Shown here: piece after piece, positions 1-11,505 of the stretch | How positions within the stretch are numbered: position 1 is the first letter of the stretch | Layout of the letters: each line of letters begins with the position of its first letter | DNA from: Petaurus breviceps papuanus | Taxonomy: Eukaryota; Chordata; Mammalia; Diprotodontia; Petauridae | NCBI GenBank assembly: GCA_028583685.1 | Contig: JAMXIF010001253.1 | Location: forward strand, 78,682,150 to 78,746,149 | DNA: 64,000 nt | Reading direction: 5' to 3' | Notes under the pieces: generated by a model | The model's database searches: none | Seen by the model: only the letters and a program-made list of their open reading frames with translations | What the model was told of the DNA's origin: nothing | Translations under genes and position numbers: made by a program

Positions 1-1028
1 TTTTGCCAATTGAGTTATTCTATTTTTTAAGGTATGATTTTCCTCAGTCAGGCTGTTGACTCTCATTTTGTAATTTTCTTGCACTGTTCTCATTTCTCTT
101 CCCAATTTTTCCTCCCCTTCTCTTATCTGCTTCTTAAGGTTCTCTATGGCCTATAACCAGCTCTATTTTCCTTTGAAGCTTTTGGTGCAGGAGATCTGAC
201 TTCACTGTCTTCGTCCTGTTCCATGCTTTGCTCCTTTTTGTTCCCAAAAGAGGAGTCTAATGTTGGAATCTTCTGTTTGCTTTGTTTCCTTTGCCTGGTC
301 ATGTCTCCCCTCAGTCACTTGACCCCTGGGCTTTTTGCCACAGTAGGACTCTGGCACCAGATATGGGAGCTTTTGTCCCAAATCCTGGGGTTTTCTCAGC
401 TGCTGGAGGTATTAGATGGGTGCCCTCTCTGAGGTCTCCACATGCTCTGGCAATCTGGACAAACACCCCAGGACCTCCACCCTAGACTCCAATCTGGATC
501 CAAGCAGGTTAAAGCAAGAGTGATTACCCCTCAGACTGGTGCTTGGTCCCCCTACACTCTGCAAGCCAGGAGCTGAAGCTGCCACGTGATGCTGGCTGGC
601 TGTGCTGGGTGTCTCAGAGGCTTCTCGCCCTGGGGGCAAAAGCTGATGCACTCCCACTTACTCGGTCCCAAAGTCCAGACTGCACTGACCTCTTACTCTT
701 TCCTTCACATCTACGGGTTGATAATTCTGGAAATGGCCACAGCTGCTGCTGATCTGGAGTCCCTCCAGCCCGCGGCTGGTCAGACCTGCCCTGCTACTAA
801 AACCTCCAGCTCATGCAGGCCTGGGCTCAGCTCCCAGAATGCTGCACTGGCTGATACCTGCTGGCCTTCCAGGCTGTTGTCAGTGGGAGGTTAGCTTTTC
901 TGTGTCATTTTGTGGGTTCTGCAGCTCCAAAGTTTGTTCAGAGTCCCCTTTTTACACTGATTGGGGAAGGTGGAAGCCAGAGCCGCTTGGAGGTCATGCT
1001 TCTACTCCTCCATCTTGATCCCACCCCC
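1..1028 (-). mobile_element. L1/HAL1 5' portion (5' UTR and start of ORF1), cut by window edge
   Basis: This is the same sequence type as the 5' half of the element at 53.5-56.3 kb, including the stretch encoding the start of ORF1 (1-250) and a GC-richer 5' UTR (about 250-1028). The reverse complement begins GGGGTGGGATCAAGATGG, a plausible LINE 5' end carrying a CAAGATGG box close to the start. Several short open frames cross the UTR but are not shared with the sister copy, so I treat them as chance. ORF2 or the 3' end would lie outside the window. It could be L1 or the ORF1-only HAL1, which share this region. Confidence 0.75.
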
Positions 1029-2165
1029 TATTTGAGTAATTTTTAAGATATTAGTTTAGGAATAATATTATTTCTAATAAATTCCACATATGTTCTTTTC
1101 TAATGCAAATATAAAGAATGACTTACTCTTTTCAATTAGAAAAGACATTACCAATTACTGACACAATCCAGCAGACAGAGCACAAATTAGTGAAGCTGTG
1201 GTTGTGACAATGAAATTCATACTAATCATGAAGAATGAGGAATAAAAAACTTTGAGGTGAACTCACCAATTTGAAGTATCATTTTTTCAAAAACCAAAAA
1301 ATTTGAGTAAAAATGCACAAATGTCTTACTTACAAATAATAATGAACAAAAATTAGACATGAAAAGTAAAAATATGCTGTCTCCTTGTGAAATACCATGG
1401 AAATCAATTTTCTTAATAATGATTCAGTGTCTAATGTCTTGCCTTTTATTTTCTGGTCCTCTGGAAATATGTCATTGACCAAAAGCTAAACAATGAATCC
1501 TGAAAGCATAAAATAGAATCTGCTCATAGGGACCAAAGTTTTAACAACGCCAGTTACCTACCTGGAAAGTTATTTTGGACAGTTATCATTAGCAATATCA
1601 AGGTCACAGATTAAAAAAAAAATCCTCTTCCGTGTTTAACAAACCATTCCATCAAGGTTGCTCCACTAGCAGATATAATGGGGTATTACTGGCTTGGAAC
1701 CAGATGTGTGTTCTGTCAATCTCTGAGTTAATTGCTTGTAACTTAACCTTGAACTCATCTTTGTATTTGGGAGAGATTAATTTTACTCACTTGGAGTTAT
1801 CCATTGTAGCCAAGATATGAAAATCTGCTTCAAGCTTTTCTTGTTGAAGGATTATCAAGAGGCACTGGTAACTAATTTTGTGTTTTGTTGAAAGCAATCA
1901 CATTTTTGTCATATTCCCACATCACACTGCTAATTCATCTGGAAGCAATCTGATAGGCAGCATTCTTCTTCCAAGAGTTGTTTACTCTCATCATTCTGGG
2001 TTTTAATGTACTCATATAAATTTCTTACCATATATTTTCCAAGAATGAGTACAAGAAGGTATAGTAGAAATAGAAAGAATCCACTTATCATTACTCAGAG
2101 ATCATAGGAAGAAAACTTATAGGAATGTTATGACCAAGTTTCAAATTGTCAGGTTAAATAGAAAA
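1029..2165. other. AT-rich single-copy-looking DNA, no gene seen
   Basis: I see no open frame above about 60 codons, no recognisable repeat family and no RNA gene here. It separates two L1-derived blocks. Confidence 0.5.
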
Positions 2166-3145
2166 TATTATAATTAACAAGAAATTAAACAATTTAAATA
2201 CTTCAAAAAAGCAATCAGGATTTCACAAGATCTAGCAGCTTCTGTGCTTAAAGACCATAGGTCTTGGAACATCGTATATCAAAGAGCAAAGGAGCTAGGG
2301 TTGCATGGAAGAGTAACTTATCCAGCAAAGTTGAGATAATTCTGAATGGAAAAAGGACATTTGATTAACTGAAAGACTTTCAAGTATTTGTAACAACAAC
2401 AAACAGAACTCAATGGGGGAAAAACAATATAAAAGACCCAGAAGAAATATATGGAAATCATTAAATACTAATTATAAGGCACTAATAAATGTAAACTGTT
2501 TATTTATGATGTGTGAAAATGTTATCAGTATACTTAAAACTGTTAATATTACTAAGGTCATTTGAAAGAAAGGTTGTCTCTGAGTTGTATATGTCAGGGT
2601 GATTCTAAAAAGCAAAACTGTCTAGGGAAAGGTAAAAAGGAGCAATTGTCTCATAAAATGGAGTGTAAAGGAAGAACTAATACAAAGGAAACAGGTGAAG
2701 ATGGAGGACTGGTAATGTCAGAACCTTTTTCTCATCTGGGTTGAATAAGTAACAAAAGTGTACATCTGTAATGATAATGTAATTTTATGTTGAAGACACC
2801 TTTTTTGTATTGGCAAAGAAGTAGGTATTTAGCACCTTGTTTCAAGTTAAGCAAAGGTAGCAGGGACTTAGCACTTAATAACTGATCAAGCCTCTGTGGA
2901 GGAAACAGAAGGTATGAACTCCTGTCTCCTGTTGCTGATGTAACAGGAAGGGGTTGGCTGAAACAGGAAGCTAATGCTTGTGTATATAAGGAAAAGCCCC
3001 AGGAAGGGAAGGTCAGAATTTTTTGGGACCAGCATCTGGAGGCAGAGCAGCTACAGAAGAGAAATGAAAATAGAGAACTGTGTCAGAGTTTCCTGAGAAC
3101 TCATGGTGATGGAGCTTCTTCTGAAGAGGAGCCCAGGACCACAGT

Positions 3146-3146
<1 letters not shown>

Positions 3147-3176
<30 letters not shown>
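3147..3176. repeat. Poly-C mononucleotide tract (C30)
   Basis: Thirty uninterrupted C residues lie inside the long LTR. The related LTR at 14.2-15.4 kb has no such tract, so it expanded in this copy. Long C runs slip in replication and sequencing, so the exact length may be unreliable. Confidence 0.95.
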
Positions 3177-3177
<1 letters not shown>

Positions 3178-3660
3178 CACTGCCCCAAGGCTGGATAAGG
3201 TGATTCTGATTTTTTTAACAAGCTGCAGAAGACTGAGGAAGCATGACCAGGATGCTAAGACTTTGTCTTTTTGTGGCTTGGTTGAACCTTGAATTCCTGG
3301 GAAAAGAAATTATGAAGCATGTGAGATGAACTGGACCCTGTGAACTTCAATGTACAGCAGGACCTACCCAGAGAGCTGGACAAGGAACTGGGAGCTGTCT
3401 GCCTTTGAATACAGGTGACTGGTGGATTCAGGTAGGAGATGCCTGCCTCAAGTCAAGATGAAAAGACCTCTCCATGGGTACTGAGTAGTGATGAAATTGT
3501 AGTTTACTAGTGACCTAGGGGTGAAGGGTTGATGTATTTTCTAGTGATTGTATTTAGTGATTAATGATACTGAGTAATTGATTGCTGAATAAGTGACTGA
3601 TTGAATTAACTTAGTGTGCCCCATGAGTCAGATTTTGGCTATTGTACTTTGAGATGATTG

Positions 3661-3721
3661 TTTTTTTTTTTTGTTTTTTGGGGGGCAGTTGGGGTTGTGA
3701 CTTGCCCAAGGTCATACAGCT

Positions 3722-3761
<40 letters not shown>

Positions 3762-3840
3762 GTGTCTGAGTCTGGATTCGAACGCAGATCCTCCTGACTC
3801 CAGGGCCAGTGCTCTATTCACTGTGCCACCTAGCCACCCT
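3661..3840 (-). mobile_element. tRNA-derived marsupial SINE with internal (GT)n
   Basis: The reverse complement reads GGGTGGCTAGGTGGCACAGTG, then the CCTGAGT/GAATCC B-box region and TTGGGCAAGTCAC, ending in an A-rich tail. It is flanked by imperfect duplications GAGATGATTG (3651-3660) and GAGATTATTG (3841-3850). A (GT)n run at 3725-3759 replaces the segment just before the CTAGCTGTGTGACC core. It is nested in the LTR at 2767-4102. Confidence 0.85.
3725..3759. repeat. (GT)n microsatellite inside a SINE
   Basis: About 17 GT units lie within the SINE body, at the same SINE position as the (CA)n at 39606-39649. Confidence 0.95.
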
Positions 3841-5044
3841 GAGATTATTGTTTTTTGTTCAAAACTTTGAGGCTGCTGTGGTGGAAACTATGTGGCCGTT
3901 TTAATGATATATTGTTGCCAATACTATATTGTGATTTTCTGTGATAAATTGTAATATTCTGAATGCTGAACCTTGATTTTCTGTGAATGTTTTGCTTTGA
4001 TTTGTTACTGAATAAATAGTGTTCTCTATACTGTGCAATCAGAAACTTAAAAGCTGTTCACAGTAGCATTCTTCTGGAAAGCTGATCGTGCATGGTGTTA
4101 CAACATCTGAAGAGGTTTAGAAGTTTCCTGAACTTCTAGAGAAGTGAGGAAACTCTGGGAGAGAGTTTGGGAGGAATATAAAATAAGATTAGGAGGTGGG
4201 GGAGAAGATAGAGGAGGGAATTTTAGAGGGGTAGGTAAAATAAAGAACAGGGATAGGGTAAAAAGAGAGTCTGAGAAGGAAAATAATGAGTAAAAGTAAG
4301 ATTTAGGGGAAATTAACAAATATTAATTAGAACTTCATCAAATATATATGAATATATAAGAATTCCATCAATTGATAGATTGCCAAAGGATATAGACAGG
4401 CAGTTTTCCGCTGGATAAAAATTAACAATTTCTGGTCATATAAAATGCTCTAAATCATTATTGATTTAAGAAATGCAGATTAAAACAAATTTGAGATACC
4501 ATTTTACGCCTACCAAATTGGCTCAATGATAAAAAGAGAAAGTGACACATGTCAGAGAGGAAGTGAAAAAATTAGGATACTAATTAACTGTTTGTGGAAT
4601 AGTAAAATGATTGAACCATTTTGGAAAAAAAATCTCTTATTAAGCCCAAAGGGTTATTAAAATACCTATACACTTTGACCCAGCAATACCATTACTTGGT
4701 CTGTTTCCAAAGATGAATAGGGAAAAAGGAAAAGAGCCTATATGCTCCAAAATGTTTATAGCAGCTCTCTTTGTGATGGCAAAGAACTGGAAACAGCAGG
4801 GATGCCCATAAATAGGGGAATAAATGGACAAGTTGTGATACATGATTGTGTTGGAATATTTCAATGCTATAAAGAAATGATTATTCCAATGATAGAAAAA
4901 AACATGAAAAGACTTTCACAAAATAACAAAAAACATGATCAGAGCCTGGAGAATATTGTATACAGTAACAGAAATATTATTTTAAGAACAACTATCAGTA
5001 GATAACATATTTTGTCTATCATAAAATACCCAAATTAATGAAAA

Positions 5045-5648
5045 GGGATATATGAAGCTCTCAAGATGTGGAGGTATGTGGCCCCTGGAAGATTCCTGCT
5101 CACCTGACCCTGCCTACCTGGAGCTATGCTTCCTAGAATTGTGCTTCGTAGAATTCTGCTGAAGCACCAGGATGTTTGACTGCTGAAGGACATCTGCCTA
5201 CCTTAGCTGTGCTTCACTGAGTTATGCTGAAGCATGGTGAGGTTTGCCTGCTGGAGGACATCTGCCTGCTGGCACATATGGTGGTTTTCTGAACTAGAGT
5301 CTATTGGTTCCCCTGCCTGTGTGGAGGCACTTAGGGGGTCCTTGTGTTGGTGCTTGCCTGTTCTACCATCCTGGGGCTCAGGATCTCCCTCTGTTTTATG
5401 GAGGTGTAGCTTGCTGCTGACTTAATGAAATGCCTCGCATCCAGTACTGCTTCCACTTTACCAAAGCAAGAAGGACCTTTCCTGCTAATCCCCCAAGCTT
5501 CCTAGCCTATAAGACTGTTGCACCTCATCTTTCTGCTGGCTCAGTTCTTCCAAGGGTTTTCCTGGGGTGATAGTTTCTGGGCTTTCAGAGGTCAATAAGG
5601 GACAGTGAGAGTGATCTATTTCTTACTCCACCATCTTGGCTCCCAGAA
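5045..5648 (-). mobile_element. L1 5' UTR fragment
   Basis: The reverse complement starts near 5648 with CTTCTGGGAGCCAAGATGG, a typical L1 5' end, and continues through GTGCTTCAGCA-type repeats also seen in the L1 5' UTR at 13.2-14.0 kb. It is truncated before ORF1. The 63-codon open frame on the opposite strand is not conserved in the sister copy and is disregarded. Confidence 0.7.
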
Positions 5649-6214
5649 GTCCCATTTGATTGTCTGTATTTTTAAAAGTGCATTTAAAATGAGAAGATAA
5701 TCATTGGCAAATTTGCATGTCATGATTGAAATGTGTACAGTCCAGAAGCCTGTAGAAGTCAGAGACAAATATATAAGATAGGAAATTCCAGATACAGAAT
5801 GAGCAAGAAGCCATATATTTCCTAATTTTCGTGTTTTAAACTATAGTTAATATCTCCCTATAGATAAATTCAGAATGCAGACAAGTAATTGTTAAAGTAG
5901 TCAGCTTTGCTATTTGTACCTATACGTGATAGTGTGTAAGACTCCCTTGCAAATACACCATTTTATGGAGAGCTCTTAAGACTGGCTTGAGTAGATTGCC
6001 ATCTGGTGGACAAATTAGATATATCCCCTAACAAGATAATTCTTACGACACCTTTTTTTTTTTCTACAGGCTTGAGGAAAGCATCATGTAAGGAAATACA
6101 AGCTTCTTAAACAACTCTAATGCCAAAAATATCACACAGTGTACCCACAAAATGTCCCATGCTTGCCAACAAGTGCTAAACATATATTAGCTCTTTTGAA
6201 ATGCATAAAAAGTC

Positions 6215-6330
6215 TATAGAATACATGTTATTATTACCCCATTTTATACAGGAGAAAACTCAGACTCAGAAAGGTGGTGTGAATCACAGTGATTACAGAG
6301 CTACTAAGTGTCAGAGTTAAGATTTGTATA
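6215..6330 (-). mobile_element. MIR fragment
   Basis: The stretch CCCATTTTATACAGGAGAAAACTCAGACTCAGAAAGG followed by GAGCTACTAAGTGTCAGAG is the reverse of the MIR core (TTTCCTCATCTGTAAAATGG and CTAGCTGTGTGACC). It is diverged and short. Confidence 0.6.
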
Positions 6331-6730
6331 TGGCCTTCCTTACTTGAGGTATAGCACTCTGGTTCACAAAATAAACTTTAGAGTCAGTAGACCTTCCTTT
6401 ACTTCACCATTTTTCTCAATTTTTTTTTCTCCTCCAGATAAGAAATGTGGAAACCAATCAGTGTTTAGACAACATGGGCCGCAAAGACAATGAAAAAGTG
6501 GGCATGTTCAATTGTCACGGCATGGGAGGAAATCAGGTAAAATTTGTTAATCAGATTTATATTCTCCATAATTCATCAAAATATCATTTACTCTGTTGAG
6601 ATTACACAGACACGCATACACACAAAACTAATTATTGCTATAATATTAATATTCTCCCTCACTGTCTGTCAGCAGACTAATTCCAAATGGATAGCTATAG
6701 TGGAATGAATTACCAATAAAATATATATTT

Positions 6731-6743
6731 ATATCTATATCTA

Positions 6744-6795
<52 letters not shown>

Positions 6796-6818
6796 ATCTA
6801 TCTATCTATCTATCTATC
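6731..6818. repeat. (CTAT)n tetranucleotide microsatellite
   Basis: About 21 CTAT units with a few interruptions, preceded by an ATAT-rich lead-in. Confidence 0.95.
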
Positions 6819-7344
6819 ATTATTCCCATCCTTCAGAATTCCTTATAGTTCTGAAAAATGGTGAGACAACTTTATCTGAGCTTACAGTTATTTTCAACAC
6901 TGTGAGTCTTGGAACATGTGTCATACTACCAAGATATATGTTCTGCTTAGGGGGAATCTGTCAAACCAACTGCATATCATTGTCTGGAAAATAGAGAGAT
7001 GTTTTTTCCTGTGTGGAAACTCTTGAGTTTCTGAATGGTTGTGAACCTCATTTACAAGACTCCTTAGTCTTTTGGGACTTAAGAAAATTGATTCAATGTC
7101 ATCTGCCAACAGGGACTTCTAAAGAACTTTCCCATTTGTAAGAAATCTTTCTTCCACTGACAAATAATGAAATTTAACTTAATTTTTAAGAAATGATTAA
7201 CACATACAGATATAAGTAACAGGGTCAGGTTTCACTGGAAAAAGCTACAATCATTTCCTCTCCTTACTTACTGTCCTCTTGCTACCTCCTCAAATTTTGT
7301 AATCTGGTTTCAAATATCATTATCAAATTGAAACTGGTTAACCC

Positions 7345-8900
7345 AATAATCTTTTTAAATAGTTTTTTTATTGATATTTTCGCATTGCCTGGTTTTTCTT
7401 GTTTTTTAATCCCCTTCTAGAGAGCTATCATTTATTACAATTTTTGAAAGAAAAAAAAGAAATGTAGTTGTATACCAGGTTCTACATCCACAGACCTAGA
7501 ACTTGAGAAAGAATGGAAAGAGGTATCTTCTCATCCCTTTTTTTTTAGAATCAAGTTTTGTCTTTATAATCTTGAAATATTTGGTTTTGATTTTTACATG
7601 GTTGTTACTGTTTATACTCTTCTTATAAAATGCTTTCCTATCACTACTTATTCCACTTCACATACATTATAGGACTTTCCACACTTTTATGTATTTATAA
7701 TGCCTATCATGTGCTCCATTGTAATAATGCACCATAGTTTGTGTTGCCATTCCCAACTGATAGGAATCTATTATGGTTTTACTTCTTTGCTTTCTCAAAA
7801 AGTGTGGTATGAATATTTTAGTTCATATGGATAATCTCTTTTTGTTATTGACTTCATTGAGAGAATATGCCTAGTTCTGGAATCTCTGGATCTAGTTTTA
7901 TGGACATCTGTAGCAGCAAGCACCCCAAGCATCCTCAGGGTTTGCTGCCAGCACAGGTTCTTGGATCTGCTTTGACAAAGGAAAGCACTCAAAATGGGTT
8001 TAATCAGTCAGACATATATCGTTTACCTAGTTCAGCGGAAAAAGGTCAGCACCCCGAACTTCAAAGTATACAGGCAGAATTATCAAGAGAGAAACAGTTC
8101 AAGTAGACAGTTTTCCAAACTGTCCAACCATCACATCCATACCCAGTCAACATCTGGGTTTCAACATCTGGGTTTTTCAAAGCTGGGGGGGCTCTGGGCA
8201 ACGACTTCCCAGAATCCAGATCAAATCACAGAACACTTCTCAAAGTGAGCCCCCCAAACAAAGCCTCATGTCAGGGCTTATATAGCCTTCTCCTGGCTCA
8301 GAGAATGTAACAACCTTATTGACCCACTGGCCAATCAAAAAGTATCTACTGAAAAACAAGCCTCCCACCCCAGGCTCCAGGTGCACTTTAGTCTAGGGGC
8401 AGGGAAGATCTTCCAAATTTGCATTCCCATTACAACATCTTACATAATTCCAAATGAAATTTCAGAAGAGTTTATATCCATTCACAATTCAACCAATACT
8501 GCTTTACTGTACATGTCTTTCCTCAACTGTTCCAGTATTAATTCCTATATGACTAAAAGTCTTTCCAATATGACTAATCATTATTTGCATAATTCTTTTA
8601 TATGGTTGTAAATAATTTTTATTTTTACTTTGAGAAATTTTAGATTATATCCCTCGACTACTTCCCAATCATGAAATGGCTTTTAGTATTCTGTATTTCT
8701 GGATGTTATCTATATAGTACAAATATCATCCCCTTATAAAAAATTGACATGAGGATTATTTTCAGTCCTTTCTTTTTATTCATGATGTGATAATTTTTAT
8801 ACAAGTTTTTTAGTTTCAGGTGTTCAAATTTATTTGTCTTTAGTAATTCATTCTATCTATCAATTGGGTAAGAATTCTTTCCCTACTCATTGCTGTGAAA
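7345..8900 (-). mobile_element. Old diverged L1-like 3' fragment, interrupted by an LTR
   Basis: The order of weakly conserved phrases (CCATAGTTTGTGTTGCCATTCCCAACTGATAGG, then after the LTR CATTCACAATTCAACCAATACTG) matches the reversed L1 ORF2 C-terminal region seen clearly at 30.0-30.3 kb (CACAACTTGTTCAGCCATTCC, CTCCACCAGCAATGCATTAG). Divergence is high, so family and limits are approximate. No coding frame survives. Confidence 0.45.
7909..8434 (+). mobile_element. Solo LTR, ~526-bp ERV family (copy A)
   Basis: It begins TGTAGCAGCAAGCACCCC and ends TGCATTCCCATTACA, with a perfect 5-bp duplication ACATC at 7904-7908 and 8435-8439. A TATA box (GGGCTTATATAGCC) sits near 8275-8287, and there is a short internal tandem of CATCTGGGTTTCAA near 8150-8175. 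Three other copies occur in the window (26480, 35329, 62600). Copies differ by very roughly 5-10% by eye, pointing to a family younger than the L2/MIR layer. Short open frames within it are not genes. Confidence 0.88.
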
Positions 8901-9279
8901 AATATGAAATACGTCATCTGCTCCACTTTTCATTCTATTGTGGTATGAACTTAATATTCAAGTTGCATATCAATGAATTAAAATCTTGATTTTATTATGG
9001 AATATGACGTAAGACACTTGTATAATTCCAATTTCTGTCAGACTACTTTCAAGTTTTCCTGAAAATACTTCTAAAATAAGGAGTTCTTTCCAACATAAGT
9101 TAAGTTTTGAATGTTTGTTTGACATTGAGTTATGGAGTTAAATCATTTTTGAGACTTCCTTGTCTAGCTTATTGTATTGATCTTTTCTCTTTGGTCATCA
9201 GTATTAAGTGGTTTTGAGGCTTTACAATATCGCAGGAATTCTGAAAGTTCTATTATCTCATCCAACAATTTCTTGCTAA

Positions 9280-9665
9280 TTCTGATGGCCTTTTCTTAGT
9301 GTTCATCACTGTTTGACCTCTCTGTAATATTTGACAATTCTAATTGTCTGTTCCTGACAAATATGGTCTGCCATCTCTTCTCTAAATTTCCATGACACTG
9401 TTCTTTCATTCTTCCTCCTACCTTACTGGTTACCTTTTCACCATCACTTTTGGTTGTTTTTGTTTGTTTGTTTTTGCTTTTTGGAGTGGGGAGGGCAGGG
9501 CAATTGGGGTTGTGACTTGCCCAAGGTCACATGGCTAATTTTTTTGTTAAGGGTCTGAGGCTGAATTTGAACTCAGGTCCTCCTGATTCCAGGGCTGGTG
9601 CTCTATTCACTGCACCACATAGCCACCCCCATCACTTTTGTTTCTCATAGAGATGTTTCCACTGT
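9280..9665 (+). mobile_element. L2 reverse-transcriptase fragment, interrupted by a SINE
   Basis: GGCCTTTTCTTAGTGTTCATC, TTGACCTCTCTG and CATGACACTGTTCTTTC follow the order of the L2 ORF2 RT region (compare 58.8-59.0 kb, with TTGACC...TTTTCACGACAATATTC). It resumes after the SINE at CATCACTTTTG. It is ancient and non-coding. Confidence 0.6.
9453..9628 (-). mobile_element. tRNA-derived marsupial SINE
   Basis: The reverse complement shows GGGTGGCTATGTGGTGCAGTG, GGACCTGAGTTCAAATTC and GTGACCTTGGGCAAGTCAC followed by an A/C-rich tail. The perfect 12-bp duplication CCATCACTTTTG lies at 9441-9452 and 9629-9640. It is inserted in an L2. Confidence 0.9.
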
Positions 9666-11039
9666 GCTGAGCTTTTTACCTGTATTTTAGCAATGGAACA
9701 CAGACTTTTCATCTGGTGTGTTTGCATTATTTAGATATAATGAGGAAGTATCACTGTCAGTGGTGAAATCTACAAATACCAAAATAACTTTATCAGCCAA
9801 AGCCAAAAAATTTTTAAATGACCAGAGCAACTCTAAATAATTGACTTTTAAAAACCTTTGGATGATGAAATATTTTTGTAGATATTTCCTTAAATTATTC
9901 ACTCCACTTGAATGTTTCTGCAGAGCCAAGATGGTTATTTAGATAATGTCAGAAGCAAGAGAATAAAAACCAAAGCTTCCTATAGGAATTGTTAACTCAC
10001 TAAACATACTCTCTTGTTAATCAAACTGCAATGCTCTTATGCATAAAGTCAGTCATCATATCATTGTCATGTCATAGTATTTATGTTCAAATTTAGGCTC
10101 CAGGGATTTTTAATCTGGAGTGACTTTTTAAAACTCCAACTTGGTTTGTAAAGGAAACAGCCTTGATCTCCCTATTCTCCAGGCTAACCTCTATTGGTTT
10201 TATTGTAGTTATTTAGTTTGGATATTTTTAAAGTGTCCCTCTCCTCATAAAAATAATCAAATCTTATTCTTGCTCATGCATGGAAGACAGAAAAAAAATG
10301 TTAAAGCAACATATGAGAGATTGAACTCAGTTGTCTTTCCAAAATAGCATATTTTGCAATTGTTGACAGTTATGCCATAGACTATGTATTCCTTAGACAT
10401 GAGTTTTGATATTTTTAAACATTTTTAGAGATTTCCATAAGAAATAACCTTAATGCCATAGATAAAAATGTGTTTCTTTTTCCTTAATCACTCAAAAACA
10501 CAATTGTAACACCAATTTATTTCAGATCCATCAGAGCAGTTACAGGAGTATGGAGAGGAAGGAGAGATATTCTCATGCTAAAGCATCATCAATGGCTACC
10601 TTACTATATTTTAAAAATAGGTTGCTCTTCTATATTTGATCGCTTTAGGCTTTGTTTCGTTGTTGTGAATGGTGGTGTTTTAACCCATAGTATAAATGCA
10701 AATCACATGTCAGAGTGGAGAGAGGTTTGACTTTTCAGTTAGTAGGACCTGAGTTCAAGTTCTGCCTTTGGCACATAAACGAGAATTAGCACAGGCAACA
10801 CTCTCAGACATTATTGAACAGTTTTTCTGGAGTACAAGAGAAAGTTTCCAAAACAAAATTTTCTCTACACAGATGAAGTCACAGATTGATATCATTCCAC
10901 TCTTCCCCCCTAAAAAATGAAATTAAATAATTTCTCCTTGATAAAAAAACCAATCACTAAGAAGTTATCTTACCTTCCTTCAAAACTTCACTGTCCTTAT
11001 TAAAAGTCATTTCATCAAATCTCCATGGTTACTATTAAA
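9666..11039. other. Unique-looking DNA, no gene seen
   Basis: Only short frames are present (80 codons or less) and none has recognisable motifs. A small SINE-like scrap (GACCTGAGTTCAAGTTC) lies near 10750. Confidence 0.5.
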
Positions 11040-11505
11040 TACTGGAAATAATGTATATCAGGATGAAGAGTAAACTTTAATAATTTCCATTGAATTTATG
11101 AATTGCTCCAACAATTCTATAGAACAATTTGGAATTGTGCCCAAACAGCTATAAAACTGCCTATACTTTGACTTAGCAATACCACTACTAAGTCTGTATC
11201 CCAAAGAGATCAAAGAAAAGGTAAAAGGACTTACATGAACAAAAAATTTCTTACAAGAGCTCTTTTTCTGGTAGCAAAGAATTAGAAATCTAGGGTATGG
11301 ACATTAATTGGAGAATGGCTAAACAAGTTGTGGCATATGATTGTGATGGAAAACTATTATTCTATAAGAAATTAATGTAGGGTGTGGATGCAGAAAAACA
11401 TGGGAAGACTTATATGAACTGCTACAGAGTGAAGTGAGCAGGACTAGGAGAATATTTTACACAAACAGAAATATCATAAGTATGATCAACTGTAAATGAT
11501 TTTCC
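11040..11505 (+). mobile_element. L1 ORF2 3'-end fragment
   Basis: GACTTAGCAATACCACTACTAAG, GTATCCCAAAGAGATCAAAG and TTGGAGAATGGCTAAACAAG encode the damaged L1 ORF2p C-terminus (compare PAIPLLGLYPKEIIK and IGEWLNKLWY in the L1 at 30 kb). It ends at GTATGATCAACTG before the 3' UTR and is non-coding. Confidence 0.7.

Larger units (their letters stand above)
2767..4102 (+). mobile_element. Solo LTR of an endogenous retrovirus, long-LTR family (copy 1)
   Basis: The element begins TGTAAT and ends GTTACA and is flanked by the 5-bp direct repeat ACATC (2762-2766 and 4103-4107). The host L1 reads continuously when it is removed. A TATA-like box (TGTATATAAGG) lies near 2980 and an AATAAA near 4010. 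It contains a C30 tract and a nested SINE; without the SINE it is about 1.15 kb. A related copy lies at 14237-15409. No internal retroviral genes are present, so this is the usual solo-LTR recombination product. The class is not certain; a 5-bp duplication fits several ERV groups. Confidence 0.7.
2166..5010 (+). mobile_element. Internally deleted L1 remnant (ORF1 C-terminus, inter-ORF region, ORF2 C-terminus), split by an LTR
   Basis: 2230-2340 encodes the ORF1p C-terminal signature read as AKELGL...TYPAKL, with damage. 2560-2766 and 4103-4320 are the purine-rich inter-ORF tract; the two halves join across the LTR at GTACATC/ACATCTGAAG. From about 4335 the sequence passes straight into the ORF2 C-terminal region (for example CCAAAGGATATAGACAGGCAG, and CCCAGCAATACCATTACT at 4680), so endonuclease and most of the reverse transcriptase are missing. 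No intact frame remains. Order of events: L1 insertion and decay, then LTR insertion, then SINE insertion inside the LTR. Confidence 0.7.
5649..7344. other. Mostly unique AT-rich DNA with a MIR fragment and a microsatellite
   Basis: Apart from the MIR-like piece at 6215-6330 and the (CTAT)n tract, I see no repeat family or gene. Confidence 0.5.

Noticed and set aside
223-894. Overlapping open frames of 67-102 codons as small genes
   Set aside because: They lie in a LINE 5' UTR; the sister copy at 55.5-56.3 kb has different frames at the same positions.
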